64,000 nucleotides of DNA, from assembly GCF_016925495.1 (NCBI RefSeq), contig NZ_CP070491.1, positions 744,001 to 808,000 on the forward strand, in the 5' to 3' direction. The DNA is from Methylococcus sp. EFPC2. GTDB lineage: Bacteria; Pseudomonadota; Gammaproteobacteria; Methylococcales; Methylococcaceae. The notes below the pieces were generated by a model that did not search any database, was not told where the DNA came from, and worked only from the letters and a program-made list of their open reading frames with translations. Below are positions 1 to 12,000 of the stretch, one piece after another; positions within the stretch are counted from its first letter, which is position 1, and each line of letters begins with the position of its first letter. Position numbers and translations under genes: made by a program.

Positions 1-3000
1 GCCGGCTTCAGCAAGACGCTGGGCATCGACCTCGCCCTCGATCTCGGTCTCGACCTGCCCGTGGACTTCGGCGGCGCCGCCGACCTCACGGCCTCCGGTT
101 CGCTCGACCTGTCGTTCGACTTCGGCATCCGCGTCGACGACCCCACCCAGGTCTTCATCTACGACAGCACCGGCCTCGACGGCATGCTGAACATCGCCGG
201 ACAAAATCTCAGCTTCCGCGCCGCGGTCGGTCCGCTCGGCCTGTTCGTCGACGGCGGCAGCGCGCAGATCAACGGCACGCTGGGCGGCGGCAAGCTGTTC
301 GACATCGGGCTGGGCAATGCCGATTGGGTCAACCATCGTTCGCTGCTCGGCGATATCGACCTCGACACGGACTTCAACGCGCAGGTCGGCGGCCAGGTCA
401 GCGTCTCGCTGCCGGTTTATTTCCCGACCGATTCCATCCTCGCCGGTACCGTCCAGTTCCTCGCCAACCTGTCGCTGACCAACGGCGAGTGGAACGCCAG
501 CGCGACGCCGAGCGCCGTCGGCCCCGACGGCGTCACGCCGATCGGGCTCGGCGAGTTGTTCGCATTCGATCCGTCCAAGTTCGGCCTGCTCGATCAGTTG
601 CTGCTCGGCGTCGACGGTGTCGACCTGTTCCTCGAGGGGCTGCAGGACGTGCTCGACGGCGAGGTCGGCGGCGTCTCGCTGCCGCTGATCGGCGACAAGC
701 TCGCCGGCGCGGTGGACGACATAGGAAAGTTCCGCGACGGTTTCATCGTCGATTTCCGTAAGGCGGTCGAGGACCTAGCGAATCCGGCCGCGGCCTTCCA
801 GGCTGCCGCCGGAGGCGCCGGCCTCGCCGCGGCTTCCGCCGAACCCGACCCGATCTCGAAGATACTCGGCAAGCTACTCGGCGATGCCGGGCTCGGCCTG
901 CTGGTCGATCAGAACGCGGACGGCCACAAGGATGCCGGAGACATCCGTTACCTCAGCAACCTGTCGACCGAAATCGACCCGAAAAAGGTCTTCTTCGACT
1001 GGGACTTCGAACTCGGCGACAGCTACGACGCCGGTGCCGGCATAGGTTTCGACATCGGCATCCCCGGCCTGGGCCTGGAGACCGAGGGCGCGGTCAACCT
1101 GACGGTAGGCTGGACGCTGGCCTTCGGTTTCGGCCTCAACACCACCGACGGTTTCTATCTCGATGTCGGCGACGACCTGGACGAGGACTTCGACGGCCCG
1201 AACGAATTGACGCTCGACGTCGACCTGACCGTGCCGGGCGGCGGCATCACCGGCAAGCTCGGCTTCCTGCAGTTGAGCGCGAAGGACGATGTCACCGACG
1301 GCGACGATCTGTATACGCACCTCGGTGCCAGCTTTGCGGTCGATCTCTTCAACAGCAGCAACCACGCCGACACCAAGCTCGGATTCAACGAACTCGGCAA
1401 ACTCGGCCTGGATGTCGGCATCGCCGCCGAAGCCGTCGTCGATCTCGACATGCGGCTCGCGCTGAGCAGCGACCTCGTGCCAAGCGCGCCGACCAATTTC
1501 CCCAGCGTCGTCGCCGACTTCACGCTCCAATGGGGCGTCGGCGACCGCGCCGCCGGCCAGACCATCTCGCTGGCCGACCTCGACGGCAGCTTCCTGAAGA
1601 ACGGCCTGCAGTCGGTGCTCTTCGAGCACGTGGGGCTAGATCTCGGCAGCTACTTCACCGACCTGATCGGGCCTATCGCTTCGAAGGTCCAGGAGATCAC
1701 CGAGCCGGTCAAGCCCTTCCTCGACTTCCTGACCGCCCCGATCCCGGTCATCTCGCAGCTCGCTGGCCCGACCTCGCTGCTCGACATCGCCGCGATGTCC
1801 GGCTTCGTCAATCCGGGCATCGTCAAGGCGATACAGGTGATCGACCAGGTCGTCGACATCGCCAACTCGCTGTCGGTGCCGGCCGGCGAGAACGCCGTGA
1901 TGTACTTCGACCAGTACCTGCCCAGCCTGGTGATCTACCAGGCGCCGGCCCAGGGCTTCGCCGCGGCGGCGGGCGGCATAGACCTGTCCGACCCGAACCT
2001 CGACCTCGGCGCGCTGAAGACACAACTGCTGGCCGGCCTAGACTTTTTACCCGAGGAACTACAGGAGGCCCTCGGCACCGTCGCGAGCTCGCTGCAGCAG
2101 TCGGTCGGCAAGATGCTGCCCGGCGGCGGCGCCAGCTTCGGCTTCAAGCTGCCGGTCATCGACGATCCCTCGCAGATCTTCGGCATGCTGCTCGGCCAGC
2201 CGGCCGATCTCGTTTCCTTCAGCATGGATGCGCTCGAACTGGATGCCTCGTTCAGCGCGTTCTTTTCGCTGCTGGGCCCGCTCGGCGTTTCCATCAACGC
2301 CGACTTCGCCGCGCAGTTCGGTCCCTTCCGCTTCGCCTACGATACGCTCGGCGTCACCGAGTTCGCCTCCACGGGCTTCAAGAGTCCGCTGCTGCTGTTC
2401 GACGGCTTTTATGTCGACGATCTCGACTTCGCGAAGCTCGCCGATCCGAGCGGCAAGCTGGACGTGCCCGAGCTGCAGTTCGACATCGGCCTGTGGGCGG
2501 CGGCGGAGCTTAACCTCGCGGTCGCGCGCGGGGGCGTCGGCGGCGGGCTGTTCGCGGATATCGACTTCGATCTGCACGATCCTGATCGCGACGGCCGCGT
2601 GCGCATCAAGGAACTGGTGGCCAACGTCGTCAACCAGGCGCGCTACTTCGACCCGGTGACCGCGCCGCTCGCGGTGTTCGACATCACCGGCAAGCTGACG
2701 GCCGAGCTGTTCGCATTCGTCAAGGTCGACCTGCTGCTGTTGCAGATCGACGAACGCTGGCACATCACCGACCCGATCACCTTGCTGGACTTCGAGAGCA
2801 ACTTCACCCGCGTGCCCACGCTCGCCACCGAACTCGGCGACGGCGTGCTGCAGCTCAATCTGGGCAAGTTCGCCGAACAGCGCGTCGAGGGTGACCTCAG
2901 CGACGGTGACGAGACCTTCATCGTCAAGCAGGGCAACGACGCCAGCCACGTGAAGGTCTGGTCCACACTCGTCGACTTCGACGGCGACGGTTATGAGGAC

Positions 3001-6000
3001 TCGGAGGCGCAGACCTACGAAGCGACGAAGCTGATACTCGCGCTCGCCGGCGACGGCAAGGACAAGGTCGATCTGTCGGGCGTCACGGCCGACATCGATT
3101 TCGATCTCGAGGGCGGCTCGGGCGACGACGAGCTCAGCGCCGGCAGCGGCAAGGGCAAGGCCTACATCCTCGGCGGCGCCGGTAAGGACGTCCTGACCGG
3201 CGGCGGCGGCGCGGACACGATCTTCGGCGAGGCCGGTGACGACGTTCTCGACGGCAAGGGAGGGCGCGACTGGCTGTTCGGCGATGGCAAGGTCAAGGAT
3301 GCGATCCTCGGCGATGTCATCACCATTGCCGCCAAGGCCAGCGACGGCGTGGACCATGTGCTGGGCGGCGCCGACGAAGACCTGCTGTTCGGTGCCGGCG
3401 GCGGCGACACGCTGGAGGGCGGCGGCGGCGACGACGTGCTGATCGGCGAGGGCGGCCAGGTCACGGTCGACGCCGGCCGGCTGGTACTCACCGTGGCCGA
3501 CACGAGCAAGGGCAGCAAGGGGTACGCCGACACGCTGAACGGCGATGCAGGCAAGGACCGCGTCTGGGGTGGCCTGGGCGACGATACGATCAACGGCGGC
3601 CTCGACGCCGACACGCTCTACGGCGAGGGGGGTGTCGATACGATCAACGGCGGCGACGAAAACCCGCTCGAGGCGCTGCCGCCCGGCATGGACCCGAACA
3701 GCGCCGACGCGAAGGATCCGATCAAGACGAACCGCGGCGACCGCATTTTCGGTGGCACCGAGGGCGATACGATCCACGGCAATGCGGGTAACGACGAGGT
3801 CCACGGCGATTCCGGCAACGACACGATCTTCGGCGACGCCGACGACGACCGCCTGTTCGGCGGCACCGGGGCCGACACGATGGAGGGCAACGCCGGCAAC
3901 GACGAGCTGCTGGGCAACTCCGATCCCGACAAGCTCTACGGCGGCATCGGCAACGACATCCTCGAAGGCGGCCAGGGCAACGATCGCGAGTACGGTGGCG
4001 ACGGCCTCGATCTGCTGATCGGCGGCTACGGCTCCGACATACTCGATGGCCAGGCGGGCAGCGACAGCTACCGCATCACCGCCCGCGGCGGCTCCATCAC
4101 CGAGCTGACGACCGCGTACGACACCGGCACGAGCGTCAACGACACCGATATCCTGACGCTGGTCGGGACGCCGCAGGCCGACACGGTGCTACTGCGCGCG
4201 ATGGCCGATTTTTACTTCCCGACGCTGGAGAAGCTGATCGGCAACGACGCCGACCCGACCAGCCAGGGCATCGTCGATCGCATCTTCCATTCCGGCGAGC
4301 CGGACAAACTCGGTGCGGTTCTGCAGGCGCTGGAAGACGCCTACGGTCCGCACGACATCCCGGCCGGGCTCGTCGAGCAACTGATCGACAAGTTCCAGGC
4401 TGCGGTGCAACAGCCGGTCTTGAATGCGATCGATACCGCCAACGCGGCGGCACAGCAGAAGCTGGACGCCACCCAGCTCGCGGCGCTGCACCTGCGGGTC
4501 ACCGAGATCTTCGACTCGAAGACCTACCGCAAGCTCGACGAGATCCGCACCGCGATCACCAAGGCCTACGAAGCAGCCCAGATCCAGGTGCCGCCGACCT
4601 TGCGCGATGCCGTCACCAACGCTTACCAGCCCGACATCGAGGAACTGAAGGAGCCGCCGCTGCCGCCCTCGACCTTCCACAAAGAATTCGAAAAGCTGAT
4701 TAAGGATGCCTACCAGACGGAAGGGCTGGTCGGGCTGCTGGCGATCGTCGACAAGTACTTCGATGCCAATCACGCCGCCGACAGCAAGCAGACCGTCATC
4801 GACCGCATCGGTGCGGCTTACGAAAACGCGACCCCGGCGGCGCTGCAGACGGCGCTGACGTCTGCCCAGGCCACCTCCGGCGCGCTGAAGTCGGCGATCC
4901 TGGGCGCTTATGATCCGTTGATCGAGATCCCCGGCATCGACACCGATACCGGTTTCGTCGCGCTGATCAACAATGGCGGACAGAACGTCGAGCGCTTCAA
5001 CTACCGCAAGATGGAAGGGCTGGTCGTCAACACGCTGGACGGCAACGACTATGTCGTTTCCGACGACGTGATCGCCGCGACCACGGTCAATCTCGGACTC
5101 GGCGAGGACCGGATGCAGGTCGGTCAGGTGTTCCGCTCCGAGCGGGTCAAGAACCCGTTCGAGAACGGACAGGAGGTGTTCATCACCAACATCACCGCCG
5201 AGGATGTATACACGACGCTGGAGATCACGCGCGGCTGGCTGTCGAACGGCATCAGCCGGCCGATGACGGTCAACGGCGGCGACGACAACGACCAGTTCAC
5301 CGTGTTCCACAACGTCGCGGTGTTGAATCTGAACGGCGGTGACGGCGACGACGTGTTCACCGTGCGTGCCTTCGCACTGAAGGGCTCGACCGACAGCGAG
5401 CGCGCGCGCACCGACATGAAGGGCGACGGCGGCGCCGACACCATCCTCTATGTCGTCAACGCGCCGGTCGGCATCGACGGCGGCGACGGCTTCGACACCG
5501 TGCGCATCGTGGGCACCGAGTTCGCCGACGACTTCGTCGTCACCGACGCCGGCATCTTCGGCGCCGGCTTGAACGTCAGCTATGTCAACATCGAGAAGGT
5601 GGTAGCCGACGGCGCGGAGGGCGACGACCGCTTCTTCGTGCTGTCCACCGGACTGGAGGTCGTCACCGAGATCGACGGCGGCCTCGGCAGCGATTCCTTC
5701 TTCGTCGGCGGCAACCCGTCGCGCGCGCCGGTGCCGGTCATCAGCAACGATTTCCGGGGCCACAGCGGCATCATCCTGCACAACGTCGAGAGCGGCGATG
5801 CGGACTGGAACAAGCTGCCGGTCGACGGTCTTTCGGCCAACGTGGGCGATAACGAGGAGGACTTCGTCATCGTCAGCGAGCACGGCGGCAGCACGCGCGT
5901 CGTCGAGGACGCGAGTGTCGGCGGCGAAGGCTGGGCCTACGACGGTTATGGTATTCGCCTGACGCGCAGACCCGGCCTCGGTCAGGTGGTGACGATCAAT

Positions 6001-9000
6001 GTGGTGCTTGCCGGCCCGGCGCCGGAAGACGAGGCGAAGGCTTACAAGGACCTCGAGTTCTATGCGCCCGCGACCTCGTTCGGCGCGGCGTTCAGTGCGC
6101 CGCTCGGCTTCGATCCGAACACCGGCGCGGCGATCGGGCCGACGCTGAGCTTCGACGAGAACAACTGGGACCAGGTGCAGTACGTCCGCTTCCGCGCGGC
6201 GCACGACGACGCGAGCGAGGGGCGCCGCTTCGTCTTCGTCAACCATACGCTGCAGAACAGCAGCGATCCGGACTACCAGAGTGCCCAGATGCGCAGCGTC
6301 AAGGTACTGATGGAGGACGACGATAGGGCCGGTCTGATCGTCACGCCGAGCGGCCGCGACAACACCGTGCTCGAGGACGGCTTCACCGACAATTTCACGG
6401 TGCGGCTGGCGCGCAAGCCGACCGATGCCGTCACCCTGAAGATGGCCACGGCCAACGACCAGATCACGCTGTCCGGCGCGGGCCTCGCGTTCGACGCGGC
6501 GACGAAGACCTGGAGCTTCACCTTCAGCCCGAACGACGCCGATCCGAACGCCTGGAACCAGGAGCGCACGATCACGATCACCGGCAAGAGCGACACGGTG
6601 GTCGAAGGATTCCACACCGACTACATTCGCTTCACGCTGGAGAGCGTCAACGACGACGGTGAGCCGCCGCTCGCGAATCCCGATCCGGAGCCGCTGAACG
6701 GCGACCCGCTGGTCTGGGGCATCGGCGGCCATGCCGACGGTTTCATCAACGTCGATGGCGACTTCGACCGCCTTGGCATTCAGGCGATCCCCGAGGCGAA
6801 GCCGACCTCCTACGTGCTGCTGCAGCACCGCCCGCTCACCGACCTGCCGATCACGATCAAGGTCGGCAGCGAGACGCTCGCGGCTAACCGCTTCAAGGTG
6901 AGCGGCAACACGCTGACCTTCCTCGGTGAAGACGGCGTGACGCCGGAGTTCCGCACCGGTCAGGTCTACGCCAAGTACAGCTACCGCGAACCCGGCTACG
7001 ACCACGCCTTCGTTAAGGACAGCGTCGTCGCTCTCTACGACGAGGACACGCCCATGGTCATCGTCCGCCCGCCGGAAGACGGCGCGGTCGACGTCATCGA
7101 GCGTGGCGACTCCGATCCGCTGCGCCCGGACAATACCGATACCTACACGGTGCAACTGTCACGTGCGCCGCAGGTCAATCAGCCGGTCGAGATTCATCTC
7201 GACGCGATCGAGACGCGCGTGACCTACGGCCGTACCGTGAATTTCAAGGTGCAGGTCGCGCCGACGAGTGATAACAGCGACGGCGACAACGATCCGCTGA
7301 CCCTGACCTTCACGTCGGCCAACTGGAATGTCGCGCGCACGGTGACGGTTGCGGCGGTCGAAGACACTTACCGGGACGGCAACGACACGCAGGTGTTCGC
7401 CCCCGAGTTGCAAACCGTCAACAAGATCCGCGGCCCGCTGATCATCGAGGGTGCGGCCGGCGCCGGCTCGCTGAGCCTGCCCAAGCCGCTGATGTTGCCG
7501 CACGAGCTGAACTTCCTGAAGCCCGACGGCGACACTGTCCTCGGCTTCACGCCGGGTACCGGCGGCGGCGCCATCGAGACGATGACGGTCTCGCTCGGCG
7601 ACCTGAAGAAAGCGTTGGCGCGGCTCGAACTCGAGGACTCCAACATCGGCGAGTTGCAGGACCTGGTAGGCAAGACGCTCGAGCTGAGCCGGGGGCCAGG
7701 CACCGACGTGATGCTCGACCCGTCGCGGCCAGAGGACTTGTTCAACCGCTTCTGGCTGATCGACAAGATCGTCGTGAAGGTGGTCGGCAACCCCGACGAC
7801 GCCATCAACAACGAGACCGACGACCGGGTCGAGCTGACGCTGCGCAACCCGACGATGGTCGACCCGGCCGCGCTGGGCGAAGGCGCGGTGCCGACCGCCG
7901 ACACCTCGTGGGCCGTGACCTCGCTGAGCGAGAACTTCTTCGCCGACGAGCGCGAGCAGGTCGACTACCTGTTCGTCTACGACGACGACAGCGTCGCCGA
8001 CGACAAGGGGGCGCTGACCTCGTCCGACGGCGCGGTGCAGTCCTTCACCGAGAACGCCGGCGCGACGCCGGACGCGATGGTCGTCGAGACCGCGGCGCTG
8101 CTCGCGGTGGCCAAGGTGCTGCCGAGGCTCGACCCGAACGCCCCGCCGGACCTCGCCGATCTCGTCGGCAGCCGGCTCGAGATCACCGTCGGGCCGGGGC
8201 TCGGGCGCGCGTGGACGATCCAGGCGATCGGCAACGGCCCCGGCAACAGCGCGACCTTCAAGACGCTGACGCTGGTCGAGGCGGGCGGCAGCGGCGTGCC
8301 CACCGACCGCAGTGAGTTCCGCATCGCCGGCGGCGACACGCACGGCCGCATCACCGGCTTCGGCATGGGGCCGAACGTGCTGTTCGCCGGCCGGCCGCAG
8401 GGCGGCGGCATCACCTACGGCGACCTCGAGGTCGTGCAGGTGAGCCTCGGCCGCGGCGACGACGAGGTCCGGGTCGACTACGCAACCAACGCCGAAGACC
8501 ACACGACCAAGCGCAACGGCGACTTCCATATGCTGACCATGCTCGACACCGGCCTCGGCAACGACCGGGTCACGGTGAATCTGCAGGACGGCGACGACGG
8601 TGCTTTCTCGCTGAACTTGAACGCCGGCGATGATAGCCTCGACGGCAGCGCGTCCAGCCTGCCGATCGTCGCCTTCGGCTGGGACGGCGCGGACGACATC
8701 ACCGGCGGTTCGGGCGACGACATCCTTTTCGGCGACCGCGGCCGTGTCGACTACGTGAAGACGGTCTACACCGATACGAACAACGACGGCACGCCCGACA
8801 GGCTGATCGACCAGATCGTCACGCGACTCGGCCACACGGTGGAGCAGAACCCGGTCAACCCGCCGGTCACCGGCGCGACGGCGACTACGCTCACCGACCT
8901 GAACGCGACTTTCTCGACCGACTTCGGCGGTCTCGTCGGGTTGTCGGTGCAGGCGATCTCGCCTGAAGGCCATGTGCAGTTCCGCACCATCGTGGCGAAC

Positions 9001-12000
9001 GACGCGCATACGATCACCGTCGACCGGCCGTGGGATCAGATTCCGGTATTCAACGACCCGCTGCCCGACCCCGTGCCGGACAACAATTACTACTACCGCG
9101 TTTCGGCCTACCCCGAAGACCAGACCGACGGACAGTTCCGGGGCCCGCGCGTTGTCTGGACCGTCGACGACGAGATCGGCGACGACGACACGATACACGG
9201 GGGCGGCGGCGCCGACCTCGCGTTCGGTGGCAAGGGTGACGACACGATGGACGGCGGCGCCGGCGCCGACCGGCTGATCGGCGACAGCGCAAGGGTAGAC
9301 TACGAGACGCTCGACGTCGACGCCTCCGACGGCCTCGACGGTCCGACGCGTGCGAAGACGCTGGCGACGACGGTGCGCGACACCGGCGGCGCCGACGTGA
9401 TCGGCGGCGCCGCCGACGACGACATCGTGATCGGCGGCACCGGCAGCGACTCGCTCGACGGCGGCAGTCAGGACGACCTGATCTTCGGCGACAACGTCAC
9501 CCTCGATCTGCATCCAGGGTCTGGCGACGCAATCACGCCGCGCTTCCGCACACCGGGTGGGGCGACGCTCTATGACGCCAACGGCGCTCCGTTGATCGGT
9601 GCGCGTGCGGCGACGCCGTATGCGGCGCCGGCATGGGCCGACTGGACGATCACCCTGGACCAGAGCCTGTCGGCTGCCCAATTCGGCAACGATTTCATCG
9701 CCGGTGGCGCGCAGCGCGACACGATCTTCGGTCAGCGCGGCAACGATACGATCCAGGGCGACGGCTCGATCGATGAAACGGTGAGCGCCGGCCGCAATGG
9801 CGCCGGTCTGCTCGTCATCGATGCTTCTTCGGAGGCGGCGACCGACGGCGACGACTACATCGAGGGCAATGCCGGAGCCGATCTCATCTTCGGCAATCTG
9901 GGCCAGGACGACCTCGTCGGCGGCAGTTCCACGCTCTTCAGCCTGAATCAGCGGAGTCTGCGCGACGACGAGGCCGACCTGATCTTCGGCGGCGCGGGCA
10001 CGGATGTCGCGCGCAACAACCCGGGCGATGGCCTGCACGGCCGTGATTCGGACCTGATTCTGGGCGACAACGGCAACGTCTATCGCCTGGTTTCGGGTAG
10101 CGCCTATCTGGGTTACACCTACGATGACGCTTATTCCGCGATCCCGGGAGAAGCCGCCATCGTCGTGCGCAGCGCCGAACTGCTGGACTACTCGCCCGGC
10201 AACCAGAACCCCGCGGCGGTCATCGACCTCGGCGCGGGCGACGAGTTGCACGGCGAGTCCGGCGACGACTTCGTCTACGGCATGACCGGCAACGACGTGC
10301 TGTTCGGCGAGGGCCAGGACGACGATCTGATCGGCGGCTGGGGCCACGACTGGATATCAGGGGGCACCGGCAGCGACGGCGTGCTCGGCGACGACGGGCG
10401 CATCCTGACCAGCCGCAACGGCTCGACCGAGCCGCTCAGCGGCGTGACGCTCGCGGTCACGCCGCAGACGGTATCGACGCCGGGCAGTGTGCAGATTGCC
10501 AACATCAACGTGGCCGGCGAGTTGAAGAAAGCGGTCGATCTGGAACCCTTCGGCGCGGCCTTGGATCCGCTCTACGAAGCGCACTATGCCAACGATATCC
10601 TCTACGGCGGCTGGGGCGACGATTTCATGCACGGCGGCTGGGGCGATGACGCGATCTCCGGTGCCGAGGCGCTCGACCGCAGTGGCTACGACTATTACGC
10701 GCGGCCCGTGATCCAGCGCGCCGCCTTCGACGGCAATGTGCTCGACTACAACTCCGCCACCGGAGAGTTCGCGGCGTACAACGAGTACACGCCGATGACC
10801 CGCCTGCCGGGATTCGTGCTGGACTTCGATGCGTCGGAGACCTTCGGGGCGACGACCTCGACCAACGACGGGGCCGATCGCATCTTCGGCGACCACGGCA
10901 ACGACTGGATCGTCGGCGGCACCGGGCGAGACAACCTGTACGGCGGCTGGGGCGACGACCTCCTCAACGCGGACGACGATCTCAGCACCGGCAGCACGCC
11001 GAACACCGGAACCGGGCTGAACACAGCGCCGGATACCAACAGCAGCTACGAGGACCGCGCCTATGGCGGTGCCGGACGCGACGTGCTGATCGGCAACACC
11101 GGTGGCGACCGGCTGATCGACTGGGTCGGCGAGTTCAACAGCTACATCGTGCCGTTTGCACCCTTCGGCCAGGCCACGGTGAGCCGCACCCTGCAGCCGC
11201 AGTTGGCCGAGTTCCTCTACGCCCTGAGCAAGAACGACGGTGCCGACCAGACCCTGGGCAGCGTCGGCGATCCGCGCAACGGCGAGCCCTATGCCGAACT
11301 GGGGGTCGTGCGCCAGCAAGACTTCGCGTGGCAGGATCAGACCGGCGCGCCGGCCGATCCGCAAGCCGGCAACGTGCCCGGCGGCAAGCGCGACGTGCTG
11401 CGCTCTGCCGATATGAACAACGGACAGATGCAAGGGCTGGCCCCTGACAGCGGCGTCTGGCAGGTCTCCGGCGGTGCGCTGCAGGTGGCCTCGACGTCGC
11501 CGCTTTCGGACGCCGTGGCCGTTTATCAGGTCGGCGATGCCTTGCCTTCGTATTACGAAGTGCTGGCCACGGTGAAGGTGATCAAGCCGACCGGGGGCTG
11601 GGGGGCCAACAGCTATGTCGTCTTCGATTACCAAAGCAAGACGAACTTCAAGTTCGCCGGGATCGACGCGTTTACCAACAAGCTGGTGATGGGACAGCGC
11701 ACCGCAGCCGGCTGGGAGGTGCTCAAACAAGCATCCTTCTCGGGCAGCATCAAGTCCGACACCTGGTACTCCATGATGCTGTCGGTCAATGGCTTGACGG
11801 CTACGCTGGCGGTCAACAACACCACTTATCTGAGCTATGCGTTCCAGCCGACCGTGGTCGATGGCTACAGCTATGGCCTGAACTGGGGTATGGTGGGTTT
11901 CGGTTCCAACAAAGCGCGCGGCGCGCTCGACAACATCGCGGTCCAGGTCGTTCCACCGATCGCGACCGTGGTGTACGGCAACGATTTCTCCGCGGGCGCG

